Part shown: positions 44,198 through 52,758 of the stretch, in pieces | Numbering within the stretch: the first letter of the stretch is position 1 | Layout: each line of letters starts with the position of its first letter | Assembly: GCF_902859935.1 (NCBI RefSeq) | Contig: NZ_CADIKI010000026.1 | Span: 56,630-120,629 of the forward strand | Source of the DNA: Paraburkholderia fynbosensis | GTDB taxonomy: Bacteria; Pseudomonadota; Gammaproteobacteria; Burkholderiales; Burkholderiaceae | Length of the DNA: 64,000 nucleotides | Direction of reading: 5' to 3' | Program-made: the position numbers and the translations under genes | Notes under the pieces: generated by a model | Seen by the model: the letters and a program-made list of their open reading frames with translations, nothing else | The model's database searches: none | Told to the model about the DNA's origin: nothing

Positions 44198-45540
44198 GGC
44201 TCGACGTCCAGGTGCTGGGCAGGAACGTCGCCACGTTGTTTCGCGAGCGCGACGACTACGTCCTCAAATACAACGCCGACGCCCGCGCCACCGACTTCGT
44301 CAGCCTGACCATGCCGGTGCGCGAAGAAGCCTGGCGCTGGCCGCGCGACCTGCATCCGTTTTTCCGCCAGAACCTGCCTGAAGGTTACCTGCTGAATCTG
44401 ATCCGCGAGCAGTTCGGTCCGTTGCTCGACGGCACCGACCTGTCGCTGCTCGCGGTGGTCGGCGCGATGGGCATCGGCCGCGTGACCGTGACGCCCGAAG
44501 GCGTCGCGCCGGGCACCGAACTGCAGGCGCTCGACGTTCAGGACATCCTGCACGGCGACAACACCGCCGATCATTTCGCGCAACTCGTGCGCGAATATGC
44601 GCGCGCGGCCATCTCCGGCGCTGTACCGAAGTTCATCGCGCCGCAGGAACAGGCGGCCGGCACCGCCGCGCCGCTGGTGCTCGGCAAGCCGACCATCCGA
44701 ACCAGCCGCCATATCGTCAAGGGCTCGGACGACAACACGCCGTTCCTCGGCTTCAACGAGTTCTATTCGATGCGCGTGCTGGAACGGCTCAGCGTCGTGC
44801 CGGTGGCGCGCACGCAGATGTCGGACGATGGCCGGGCGCTGGTCGTCGAGCGCTTCGACGTCGATGCACAAGGACTGCCCGCGTATGGCGTCGAAGACAT
44901 GTGCGGCCTGCTTGGTTTGCCGCCGCACGAAAAATACAATTCGACCAGCGAGAAAATGCTCAATGCAGCGCGCGCGTATCTGCTCGATCGCAACAGCATG
45001 CGACAGCAGCTCCAGCAGCTCGGCTGGCATCTGCTGACGAACTACGTCGTGCGTAACGCGGACTGCCACACGAAGAACATCGCGCTGTTCTACAGCTCGG
45101 TCGACGATGTCGCGTTCACGCCCGTGTACGACGTCGTCACGACGCAGGCGTATCCGCGTTTCGCGGCCAATCCGCCGGGCCTGCCGATCGACGGCCGCAA
45201 GACCTGGGCGGCCGGCAAGACGCTGGAGCGCTTTTTCAACACGCGCATGGGCATTGCGCCACGTCAGTACGCGCAGATGGCCGAGGCGTTGTGCGATTCG
45301 GCGGTCGCCGTCGGTCATGAGGTGATCGAAGCGGCGCGCAATGAACCGCAGTGGCACACGGTCGCGAAGCAGATGCTGCATGCGTGGGACGACGGCATGG
45401 CGTCGTTGCGCTCGCCGAAGAAAAGCCTGCAGTTCAAGGGACTCAAACCGGCGATCGAAGCCGCCGGGTTTTCCGCGCCCGAGCCGGCCGAACGGGCGCG
45501 CGAAGTGATCGGGCGCTCGCCGCTGCTAGGTAAGCGCTGA
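44194..45540 (+). CDS. hipA: HipA-family serine/threonine kinase toxin
   Basis: The 448-residue protein has the N-terminal HipA subdomain (residues 1-100), the ISGAVPKF segment at 140-147 that corresponds to the Ser-containing P-loop region of HipA, NEFYSMRVLERL at 188-199, the catalytic loop N288-A-D290-C-H-T-K-N295 and the metal Asp in TPVYD313. In E. coli HipA phosphorylates glutamyl-tRNA synthetase and induces persistence; the target here is unknown. All kinase residues appear intact, so it should be active. It is coupled to hipB and ends before a convergent terminator shared with allA. Confidence 0.9.
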   Translation: MRLDVQVLGRNVATLFRERDDYVLKYNADARATDFVSLTMPVREEAWRWPRDLHPFFRQNLPEGYLLNLIREQFGPLLDGTDLSLLAVVGAMGIGRVTVTPEGVAPGTELQALDVQDILHGDNTADHFAQLVREYARAAISGAVPKFIAPQEQAAGTAAPLVLGKPTIRTSRHIVKGSDDNTPFLGFNEFYSMRVLERLSVVPVARTQMSDDGRALVVERFDVDAQGLPAYGVEDMCGLLGLPPHEKYNSTSEKMLNAARAYLLDRNSMRQQLQQLGWHLLTNYVVRNADCHTKNIALFYSSVDDVAFTPVYDVVTTQAYPRFAANPPGLPIDGRKTWAAGKTLERFFNTRMGIAPRQYAQMAEALCDSAVAVGHEVIEAARNEPQWHTVAKQMLHAWDDGMASLRSPKKSLQFKGLKPAIEAAGFSAPEPAERAREVIGRSPLLGKR

Positions 45541-45607
45541 GAGTTCGGGCGTTGTGTCGCGTGGGCGCCCGACGGTCCGTTCCGGCTTCAGGTTCGCGCA
45601 ATGCAAA

Positions 45608-45636
45608 GAAAGCCCACGGCACACGCCGTGGCTTTC
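45608..45636. terminator. Bidirectional terminator between hipA and allA
   Basis: GAAAGCCCACGGC (45608-45620) pairs with GCCGTGGCTTTC (45625-45636), one C bulged. It lies between convergent stop codons. Confidence 0.65.
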
Positions 45637-45649
45637 ATCGCTCATCACC

Positions 45650-46162
45650 TCAAACCGCGACTGCGCTCAACGCATCTTCAGTCAGCCAGAGCGACTCGGC
45701 CAGATCCTGCTCATTCAGGTTGATCCCCTCACCGCCACGATCGACGACGATAAAGTCGCTCACCTCCGCCAACGCGATCAGCGGATGGTGCCACACGCCC
45801 TTCGCATAGTTCACGCCCTGCCAGCCGCTCGTGACAAACGCGCGAATCTTCGCCGCGTCCAGCTCACCCGCGGGCGCCACCACGACCAGATACGGCTTGT
45901 CGTTCAACGGCACGAACGCCTGGCTGCCGAGCGGATGACGCTCGAGCATCTTCACTTCGAACGGCAGCGTGCGCGGCTGTCCGCGAAACAGATTCACGAG
46001 CGTGCGGCCGTTCTCGTCGGCGACGTCCACTTTCGCGAGATCGTGATAGCGGATCGTCGTGCCGAGGTTGATCGGAATCTGCTTCGCGCCTTCGAGTTCG
46101 ATCACGTCGCCGAACGCGGCAAATGCTTCCTTCGTCAGCGGTTCGATAGCGAGCGTTTTCAT
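45650..46162 (-). CDS. allA: Ureidoglycolate lyase
   Basis: The 170-residue AllA protein contains family markers: AFAAFGDVIELEGAK, YHDLAKVDVADENGRTLVNLFRG, FVPLNDKPYLVVVAPAGE, and the WHHPLIAL strand that places His residues in the active site. It cleaves ureidoglycolate to glyoxylate and urea. The ATG at 46162 overlaps the stop of the allantoicase gene by ATGA, so it is translated with it. Confidence 0.93.
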   Translation of the reverse strand: MKTLAIEPLTKEAFAAFGDVIELEGAKQIPINLGTTIRYHDLAKVDVADENGRTLVNLFRGQPRTLPFEVKMLERHPLGSQAFVPLNDKPYLVVVAPAGELDAAKIRAFVTSGWQGVNYAKGVWHHPLIALAEVSDFIVVDRGGEGINLNEQDLAESLWLTEDALSAVAV

Positions 46163-47172
46163 GATGCGAGCGTGCCCCACAGGCGCAGACGCGATACGCC
46201 GCCGTCCGGAATGATATTGAAGCGAATATGCGTGAGCGGCCCGAGCGCCGCGATCTCGCTTTCGAAGAAATGCTGCTTGTCCATCTGCAGCTTCTGTTCG
46301 CCGAGCAGGACCGGCCAGAACATCGCCTGCGTGATCAGCGAGCTGTCGGTGCCGCCCTTCACGTACGCGGCCTGGATCGAACAGCGGTCCGGATAATTGC
46401 CCTTGAAGTGCGCCGTGTCGACTTCGATCTTTCCGATCACGCCCGGCTGCGCCAGTGCGACGATTGCCCAGTCATTGCCCGGCTCGCGACGGCGCCGTGT
46501 TTCCCAGCCGTCGCCCATGTTCACACCGCGGCCCGGCATCAGCAGCGTCGACGCCGCACCGAAGTGCTGATTGTTGGCCGCGACCAAGTATGCGCCGTTT
46601 TCCATCGCGGCCAGATCGAACTGCTCGGTGCGGCTCGCACCGGCCCAGTCGACCTGCGGCTGACCGTACACGCGCAGACGCGCGATCCCGCCGTCCGGAT
46701 AGATGTTCACGCGCAGGTGCGTGTACGCGTTCGCGTCGCTCACGCCGAGATAGTGGTGGCTATTGCCCTGCAACGTGGTGGACGGCACGATCTCGATCCA
46801 TTGCGTGGACTGATTCGGCGCGCCGTCCAGCACGCGCGCCGCCTCCACCGATGCCGCCGGCGGAAAGTTGCCCGTGAAGTGGCTGGTGTCGAGGTCGAGC
46901 CCTTTGATCACGCCCGCACGCGCGAGCTTCACGACGCACCAGTCATAGCCGGTCACGCGCTTGCGGCGGGTTTCCCAGCCGTCCATCCACTTGCCGTTGT
47001 CGTCGTACTTGCCGGGAATGAAGACGGCCGGCTCCGGATTCAGCATGCGCTCCTTCGGGGCGAAGAAATCGTCGCTGGACTCGAGCGCCTGCGCGCCCAG
47101 ACGCGGGTCCGCCAGGTTCACATAGCGGCGCGTGAATTCCGGTGCGTTGGGGTCGAGAATCGGGAGTGCCAT
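46159..47172 (-). CDS. alc: Allantoicase
   Basis: The 337-residue enzyme consists of two related jelly-roll halves. GWETRRKRVTGYDWCVVKLARAGVIKGLDLDTSHFTGNFP in the first is mirrored by GWETRRRREPGNDWAIVALAQPGVIGKIEVDTAHFKGNYP in the second. It hydrolyses allantoate to ureidoglycolate and urea. It lies between uraD (gap 82 bases) and allA (overlap). Confidence 0.95.
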   Translation of the reverse strand: MALPILDPNAPEFTRRYVNLADPRLGAQALESSDDFFAPKERMLNPEPAVFIPGKYDDNGKWMDGWETRRKRVTGYDWCVVKLARAGVIKGLDLDTSHFTGNFPPAASVEAARVLDGAPNQSTQWIEIVPSTTLQGNSHHYLGVSDANAYTHLRVNIYPDGGIARLRVYGQPQVDWAGASRTEQFDLAAMENGAYLVAANNQHFGAASTLLMPGRGVNMGDGWETRRRREPGNDWAIVALAQPGVIGKIEVDTAHFKGNYPDRCSIQAAYVKGGTDSSLITQAMFWPVLLGEQKLQMDKQHFFESEIAALGPLTHIRFNIIPDGGVSRLRLWGTLAS

Positions 47173-47254
47173 CGTTGTCGTCCTTGATGTGTGAAGATGC
47201 TGGAAAACGTTGCGGTTCGAGGGCCGCGATGCGTGCCTCAGCCGTACCTGAGGC

Positions 47255-47776
47255 CTACGCGTCGATCAGGTCGTCGAGCCGGAAACGTGCGATGCGGTAG
47301 ATCTGATCGAGGCTCGCGCGCAATTCGTCGGCGTGGCTGTTGTTCACGCGCGCCTCGAAATTCGCGATGATGCCGTGACGGTCATAGCCGCGCACCGCGA
47401 GAATGAACGGGAAGCCGAACTTCTCGCGATACGCGCTATTGAGCGCGAGCAGTTTGTCGAACTCTTCCTGCGTGCATTGCGCGAGGCCCGCGCCGCTCTG
47501 CTCGCGGGTCGATTCGGCGGTCAACTCGCCGCGCACCGCGGCCTTGCCGGCAAGCTCCGGGTGAGCGTTGATCAGCGCGAGCCGCTTCTCGTCACCGGCC
47601 GTTTCGACGATGCCCGACATCGTGCGATGCAGTTCGTCGATGCTCGCGAACGGCCGTTGCCGCGCGGCGATTTCCGCGACCCACGGCGAGTGCTCGAAAA
47701 TGCCCGACAGCGCTGCGACGAACGCGTCGGCCGAAATGCTGTTGAGTTGGTCCAGAGTGTATTGCATCGCCTTCAT
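47255..47776 (-). CDS. uraD: OHCU decarboxylase
   Basis: The 173-residue helical enzyme has the catalytic His in LINAHPELAGKAAVRGELTAES, a Glu further on in the STREQSGAGL helix, and the segment FGFPFILAVRGYDRHGI. It decarboxylates OHCU, the UraH product, to S-allantoin. The ATG at 47776 overlaps the stop of puuE by ATGA. An upstream in-frame extension to 47857 is not family-like. Confidence 0.94.
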   Translation of the reverse strand: MKAMQYTLDQLNSISADAFVAALSGIFEHSPWVAEIAARQRPFASIDELHRTMSGIVETAGDEKRLALINAHPELAGKAAVRGELTAESTREQSGAGLAQCTQEEFDKLLALNSAYREKFGFPFILAVRGYDRHGIIANFEARVNNSHADELRASLDQIYRIARFRLDDLIDA

Positions 47777-48723
47777 GCGGCCGCCCCGCGCTTGTTTGGC
47801 TGGTAAGGATGATGTTCGCGCCAGTGCCGCGCGATATCGACACGCCGCGTCACCCACACACGATCGTGCTGTTCGATATGGTCGAGAAAGCGCTGCAATG
47901 CGCGAAAGCGCCCAGGGCGTCCGAGCAGGCGGCAGTGCATGCCGACCGACAGCATCTTCGGCGCTTCGTCGCCCTCTTCGTAGAGCACGTCGAAGGCGTC
48001 GCGCAGATAGGTGAAGAAGTGGTCCGCGGTGTTGAAACCTTGCGGGCTCGCGAAGCGCATGTCGTTGGTGTCGAGCGTGTACGGCACGATCAGTTGCGGC
48101 ACCCGCGCGCCGCCCGTCACGTCGACGTCCATCCAGAACGGCAGGTCGTCGCCGTAGTAATCCGAGTCATACAGGAAGCCGCCGTATTCGGCCACCAGCC
48201 GATGCGTGTTCGGACTGTCGCGCCCGGTGTACCAGCCGAGCGGCCGCTCGCCCGTCACGCGTTCGAGCGCTTGCATGCCGAGGCGCATGTGCTCCGCCTC
48301 TTTCTCCGGCGATACGTCCTGATAGTGAATCCAGCGATAGCCGTGGCACGCGATCTCATGGCCGAGTTCGACGAACGCGCGCGCCACGTCGGGATGCCGC
48401 TCGATCGCCATGCCGACGCCGAACACCGTGAGCGGCAGCTTGCGCTTTTCGAATTCGCGCAGGATGCGCCAGACGCCCGCGCGCGAGCCATATTCGTAGA
48501 TCGACTCCATGCTCATGTGACGAGCCGGATACGCGGCCGCGCCGACGATCTCCGAGAGAAACTGCTCCGAGGCGGGGTCGCCGTGCAGCACGCAGTTTTC
48601 ACCGCCCTCTTCGTAGTTCAGGACGAATTGCACCGCGACACGCGCTCGCCCCGGCCAGTTGGCCTGCACCGGGTGGCGGCCGTAGCCGATCAGATCGCGT
48701 GGGTAGTTCGGGTCGAGTGGCAT
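47773..48723 (-). CDS. puuE: PuuE-type allantoinase
   Basis: The 316-residue protein has the polysaccharide-deacetylase-like fold of PuuE: PRDLIGYGRHPVQANWPG, FVLNYEEGGENC, the segment ELGHEIACHGYRWIHYQ, and LSVGMHCRLLGRPGR. It hydrolyses allantoin to allantoate without the dinuclear metal of classical allantoinase. It follows the racemase gene after 229 bases, and uraD begins inside its stop. The upstream frame to 48930 lacks similarity, so ATG 48723 is used. Confidence 0.93.
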   Translation of the reverse strand: MPLDPNYPRDLIGYGRHPVQANWPGRARVAVQFVLNYEEGGENCVLHGDPASEQFLSEIVGAAAYPARHMSMESIYEYGSRAGVWRILREFEKRKLPLTVFGVGMAIERHPDVARAFVELGHEIACHGYRWIHYQDVSPEKEAEHMRLGMQALERVTGERPLGWYTGRDSPNTHRLVAEYGGFLYDSDYYGDDLPFWMDVDVTGGARVPQLIVPYTLDTNDMRFASPQGFNTADHFFTYLRDAFDVLYEEGDEAPKMLSVGMHCRLLGRPGRFRALQRFLDHIEQHDRVWVTRRVDIARHWREHHPYQPNKRGAAA

Positions 48724-48952
48724 GGTTTGACGGAATGCGTGGTGACGGTACGGAAAATTCGCGCGGGCGCTCACACTGCAGGCACGTGGCGCAGCCTGTG
48801 CATGAGCAGGCGGGCGGTGCTCGAGTCGCTCGCCGCCACCGACCCAACCTTCTGAATCAGCGGCGAAAAAGCACTTCAGGCACCCGCGCCGAGTTGAGCC
48901 AGTGTAGCGAAAACACCCGGGTGCGCCCATACACCCGGCCAGATAGTGCGTG

Positions 48953-49783
48953 TCAGACGGGATGTATGTGCTGGCCCGGCGCGCTAGCGTTTACCCGCAG
49001 CGGCTCGGCGGTTTCGGCGTCGTGCGGCCGCTGCGGATCCGGCTCAGCCGGCGCGGGGCCGAACGAGGCCAGCGCGCCGTCATAGCGCTTGGCCAACGGC
49101 CTTGCGTAGTCGCCGCGCTTGGCTGTCGACAGGCGCAGTGCGACCAGCGCCTCCGTCCATTTCACCGCGGCTGTCACGCCTTCGACCACCGGCGCGCCGA
49201 GCGCATCCTCGATCTGCGCGCACAGCTCGGCCATGCCCGCACAGCCAAGCACGATCGCGTCCGAGCCGTCCTCGGCAAGCGCACGCCGGCATTCGTCGAG
49301 GATGATGCGGCGCGCGGCCGAGCCAGGCTTGTCGAGATCGAGCACGGCGACGTCGGTCGCGCGGACGTTGCGGCAAAAGCGCTTCATGCCGTAGCGCTCG
49401 GCGAGATGCCACGCCATGCCGCAGGTGCGCGCGAGCGTCGTCACCACCGAGAAGCCTGGAGCCAGCACGCTCGCCGCGTGCATCGCCGCCTCCGCTATAC
49501 CGATCACCGGGCCGCGCGCGAGCTCACGCGCCGCGTATAAGCCGGGGTCGCCGAAGCAGGCGATCACGTAGCCGTCGCAACCTTCGCGCTCGCCCGCGGC
49601 GACTTCGGCCAGCAGGCCTGGTGTGGCGAGCGCTTCGTCGTAATAGCCCTCGATCGACGGTGGCCCCATGGTCGGATTCACCGCGATCACTTCTGTGCCG
49701 GGCGCGGCGACTTCACGGGCGCAGCGGCCCATGGCGTCGGTCATGCGTTGCGTCGTATTCGGGTTGATCAGTTTGATGCGCAT
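48953..49783 (-). CDS. Hydantoin/allantoin racemase (Asp/Glu racemase superfamily)
   Basis: The 276-residue protein has the two catalytic cysteines of hydantoin racemases: C76 in VIACFGDPG and C181 in VLGCAGMAEL. It begins IKLINPNTTQRMTDAM. In a locus with an NCS1 permease and PuuE it probably interconverts R- and S-allantoin so that both can be degraded. The last 35 residues are Pro/Ala-rich and unusual. AGGAG lies six bases before ATG 49783. Confidence 0.85.
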   Translation of the reverse strand: MRIKLINPNTTQRMTDAMGRCAREVAAPGTEVIAVNPTMGPPSIEGYYDEALATPGLLAEVAAGEREGCDGYVIACFGDPGLYAARELARGPVIGIAEAAMHAASVLAPGFSVVTTLARTCGMAWHLAERYGMKRFCRNVRATDVAVLDLDKPGSAARRIILDECRRALAEDGSDAIVLGCAGMAELCAQIEDALGAPVVEGVTAAVKWTEALVALRLSTAKRGDYARPLAKRYDGALASFGPAPAEPDPQRPHDAETAEPLRVNASAPGQHIHPV

Positions 49784-49835
49784 AGGAACTCCTGTTGACG
49801 CGCTCCGAACGGAGCCCGCCTGGGGACTGCGGGAT

Positions 49836-51317
49836 TCAGCGCGCGAGTACGCGATAGAACAGCGCACCGAGACCCGCGCCGATGAACCACGAGAAATTCG
49901 CCATACCGTCGAGCCCGGGCATCATCACGCAGACTACCGCGATCAGCGCGGCCGGCAACAACGCGGCCACCGCCCGGTAGTTGACGCCGTTGCGATACCA
50001 GTACGAGCCGGTGGGCGCGACCGTATACAGATCGTCGAGCACGATCTTCTGACGCTTCACGAGGTAGTAGTCGACGATCAGGACACCGTATAAAGGGCCG
50101 ATGAAGCTGCCGAGCACGTCGAGCGTGTAATGGATCACCGCCGGGTTGTTGAACAGATTCCACGGCGTGATGAAGATCGATGCCACCGCCGCGAGCATCC
50201 CGCCCGCACGCCAGCTGATGAGGCGCGGCGCGACGTTCGAAAAATCGAAGGCCGGCGAGACGAAGTTAGCCACGATATTGATGCCGATCGTCGCGATCGT
50301 GAAGGTCAACGCGCCGAGGATCACCGCAGTCGGATAATCGATATGGCCGACCGTTTCGACCGGGTCCGTGATCAGCTCCCCGAATACCGGCAACGTCGCG
50401 GCGGTCGTGATCACCGTCACGAGCGAGAAGGCGAGGAAGTTGACCGGCAAGCCCCAGAAGTTGCCGCGCTTCACGCTGCGAAAACTTTTGCCGTAGCGCG
50501 AGAAGTCGCCGAAATTCAGCATCGGCCCGGAGAAGTACGAGACCACCAGCGAGGTCGCCGTGATCATGACCGGCACCACCTCCATGCCGTGATATTTGAC
50601 GCCGCCCAGGTTGATGCCGATGTTGCGCCATCCCGCGCGATACACCATGTAGCCCGCCAGAATGAACATCACCACGTAGACGGCGGGACCGGCGAAGTCG
50701 ATGAATTTCTTGATCGTCTCCATGCCATGCCAGAACACCAGCGCCTGCAAGACCCACAGCAGCATGAAACCGGCCCAGCCGAGCGTCGACAGGCCCATGA
50801 AGCCATGATGATGGACGTCGGCATAAGGCAGCAACGACGGCACGAACTTGAGCACGACGATCACCAGCGCGCTCGACGCGAGATAGGTCTGAATGCCGTA
50901 CCACGCGACCGCGATCAGCCCGCGAATCACCGCGGGAATATTCGCACCGAGCACGCCGAAGGTGGCGCGGCACGCGACCGGGTAAGGCACGCCGTTCGCC
51001 TGGCTCGGTTTCGCGATCAGGTTGCACAGCAAGTTGACGATCGTGATGCCGACCAGCAGCGCGATCAGCACTTGCCAGCTCGTCAGGCCGAGCGCGAACA
51101 GACTGCCCGCGAACACGTAGCCGCCGACGCTGTGCACGTCCGACATCCAGAACGCGAAGATGTTGTACGCGCCCCAGGTTTGATTGCGCAGCGGCGCGAG
51201 ATCTTTGTTATAGAGCCGCTCGCTGTAGCCGGCCGGCATCGACGGATCGGCTTGCGCGCCGTCGTCGATATAAGTGGACATCGAGGGATTGCCGGGCGCT
51301 GTACTGAACTGAGCCAT
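49836..51317 (-). CDS. NCS1-family allantoin/hydantoin/purine permease
   Basis: The 493-residue protein has about twelve membrane helices. NCS1 motifs are visible: NQTWGAYNIFAFWMSDVHSVGGYVFAGSL in the first helices and the conserved FGDFSRYGKS loop. It probably imports allantoin or a related hydantoin (or a purine) with H+ or Na+. AAGGAGG lies just before ATG 51317. It is 52 bases from the racemase, so the two are likely co-transcribed. Confidence 0.9.
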   Translation of the reverse strand: MAQFSTAPGNPSMSTYIDDGAQADPSMPAGYSERLYNKDLAPLRNQTWGAYNIFAFWMSDVHSVGGYVFAGSLFALGLTSWQVLIALLVGITIVNLLCNLIAKPSQANGVPYPVACRATFGVLGANIPAVIRGLIAVAWYGIQTYLASSALVIVVLKFVPSLLPYADVHHHGFMGLSTLGWAGFMLLWVLQALVFWHGMETIKKFIDFAGPAVYVVMFILAGYMVYRAGWRNIGINLGGVKYHGMEVVPVMITATSLVVSYFSGPMLNFGDFSRYGKSFRSVKRGNFWGLPVNFLAFSLVTVITTAATLPVFGELITDPVETVGHIDYPTAVILGALTFTIATIGINIVANFVSPAFDFSNVAPRLISWRAGGMLAAVASIFITPWNLFNNPAVIHYTLDVLGSFIGPLYGVLIVDYYLVKRQKIVLDDLYTVAPTGSYWYRNGVNYRAVAALLPAALIAVVCVMMPGLDGMANFSWFIGAGLGALFYRVLAR

Positions 51318-51695
51318 GATTCCTCCTTGAGATGGGGACCGTCGATAGCGCATCGAAGGACGTTGCACCGGCCATCCCGGTCGCGCCCTCCTCGTCCATC
51401 TGGAATCGAGAAAGCCTGCGCCATCCGGTGGGCCGTGCCGCGGGCGTCTCCGTACTGAAGTACTTGTGGTTATCGCATCGCCAGCCGCCGCGAATTCCCG
51501 GCGATGCGTCGCTGCTCGAAGTCGGTCGCGTGGCGACGGACGTGCGTGCGCAAGCCGGCAGCGCTCACGCCGAGCCGCTTTGCAACGCCTGATTCGGTTC
51601 AGTTCAATTCAGTGCCGCGCGCGCCGCTGATGGACGCGTGCCTGTTCCTGCTGATTCGTGCTCGTGGGTGCTCGCCGGTCCTCTTGCTGCGTGCC
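51318..51695. other. Intergenic region between the GntR and permease genes
   Basis: No gene is seen in 378 bases. It contains a palindrome GTACT-GA-AGTAC (51452-51463), which could be an operator of the permease promoter, and the strong ribosome site of the permease. Confidence 0.35.
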
Positions 51696-52433
51696 TCAGC
51701 CCGGGGTCGATCCGGCTTTGGACGCCTCTTTCGATGCCGATCCGAGCGCGCCGAACACTTCATGCAAATCCGCTGCGCCACGTGCGGGGCGATCCAGCAT
51801 TTTCAACTCGACGCTTTGCAGATGGCGCGACATCAACGCCGCCGCCTCTTTCGCATCGCCGGCGTCGAGCGCGGCGAGAATGGCTTGATGATCTTCGAAC
51901 GAGCAAGGGCTGCGCCCAAGCGACTCGTACAGTGCGGAAATCAGCGTCGAGCGCGCGACCAGTCCACTCAGACAATCGCACAGCACGGCGTTGCCGGTGA
52001 GCCCCGCCAGCTCGGTATGAAACTCGCCCGACAGGCGGATCCATGCCGGGAAATCACGTGTTTCGAACGCCTTGCGTTCACGGCCGATCATGCTGCCGAT
52101 GCTCTTCAATCGCCGCATGCCGTGACCGCTGCAAATCTTTTCGACCACCGCGAGTTCGATGATGCGGCGCATTTCGAACACCTCGTGCACTTCCTGCAGC
52201 GACGGACTCGCGACGAAAGCCCCGCGATTCGGTTCGAGATCGACGAGGTGGTCGGTCGCCAGTTGCGCGAGCGCCTGGCGGATCGGACCGCGCTTCACAC
52301 CAAATACTTCGCACAACTGTGCTTCGGTCAGCTTGGCGCCAGGTGCGAGCCGATGCTCGAGGATTGCGGCGCGGATGCGCTCTGCAATTGCTTCGGGCTT
52401 CGAACTGTTCGCGGCGGCGTCTGTGTCGGACAT
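51696..52433 (-). CDS. GntR-family (FCD domain) regulator of allantoin/purine genes
   Basis: The 245-residue protein has an N-terminal winged helix (residues 15-75: IAERIRAAILEHRLAPGAKLTEAQLCEVFGVKRGPIRQALAQLATDHLVD). A C-terminal all-helical FCD domain carries the metal-binding His pattern (EFHTELAGL, EDHQAILAALDAGDAKEAAALMSRHL). It is encoded upstream of the permease-racemase-puuE-uraD-alc-allA row on the same strand and most likely controls it, with an intermediate such as allantoin or glyoxylate as ligand. FCD-type operator sequences lie directly upstream. Confidence 0.87.
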   Translation of the reverse strand: MSDTDAAANSSKPEAIAERIRAAILEHRLAPGAKLTEAQLCEVFGVKRGPIRQALAQLATDHLVDLEPNRGAFVASPSLQEVHEVFEMRRIIELAVVEKICSGHGMRRLKSIGSMIGRERKAFETRDFPAWIRLSGEFHTELAGLTGNAVLCDCLSGLVARSTLISALYESLGRSPCSFEDHQAILAALDAGDAKEAAALMSRHLQSVELKMLDRPARGAADLHEVFGALGSASKEASKAGSTPG

Positions 52434-52446
52434 ATTTGCGTCTCGG

Positions 52447-52630
52447 TATGATGGTCATCATAGGATGGACATAAAGATTGTCAACAATTTTTATCTTGAA
52501 TTTCGACAATCTTCAACGCCAGGCTCAGTGGGCGGTCAAGCGGCACGCCGCGTTGTGAGGCCCGGCTTCAGTATGAGTTTAATTAGGTGGCGTGGACGCT
52601 GTCTATTGAGTGCGCATTTTGTCAACAAAA
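52447..52630. promoter_or_regulatory. Operator candidates for the GntR regulator
   Basis: Upstream of the regulator are a perfect palindrome TATGATG-GT-CATCATA (52447-52462) and an FCD-type site ATTGT-CA-ACAAT (52477-52488). A second site with the same core, TTTTGT-CA-ACAAAA, is at 52617-52630. The two TTGTCAACAA cores are 141 bases apart. The rest of the 325-base gap (52434-52758) holds no gene. Confidence 0.6.
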
Positions 52631-52711
52631 CGTGCGCGTCTTCCGTGGTCTCGCCCTGCATGCGGGCGGTGCAAATGATTGACGGTTAGTTGCGTTTTAG
52701 AATTCAAAAAG

Positions 52712-52733
52712 AAAGCGGGCCGGCCCCCGCTTC
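52712..52733 (-). terminator. Terminator of the ldcA-tadA-DUF1992 unit
   Basis: AAGCGGG (52713-52719) and CCCGCTT (52726-52732) form a stem 26 bases after the ldcA stop; on the minus strand the T-run CTTTTTG follows. Confidence 0.7.
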
Positions 52734-52758
52734 GCTCCGGCTCCATCCAGCCGTCAGT

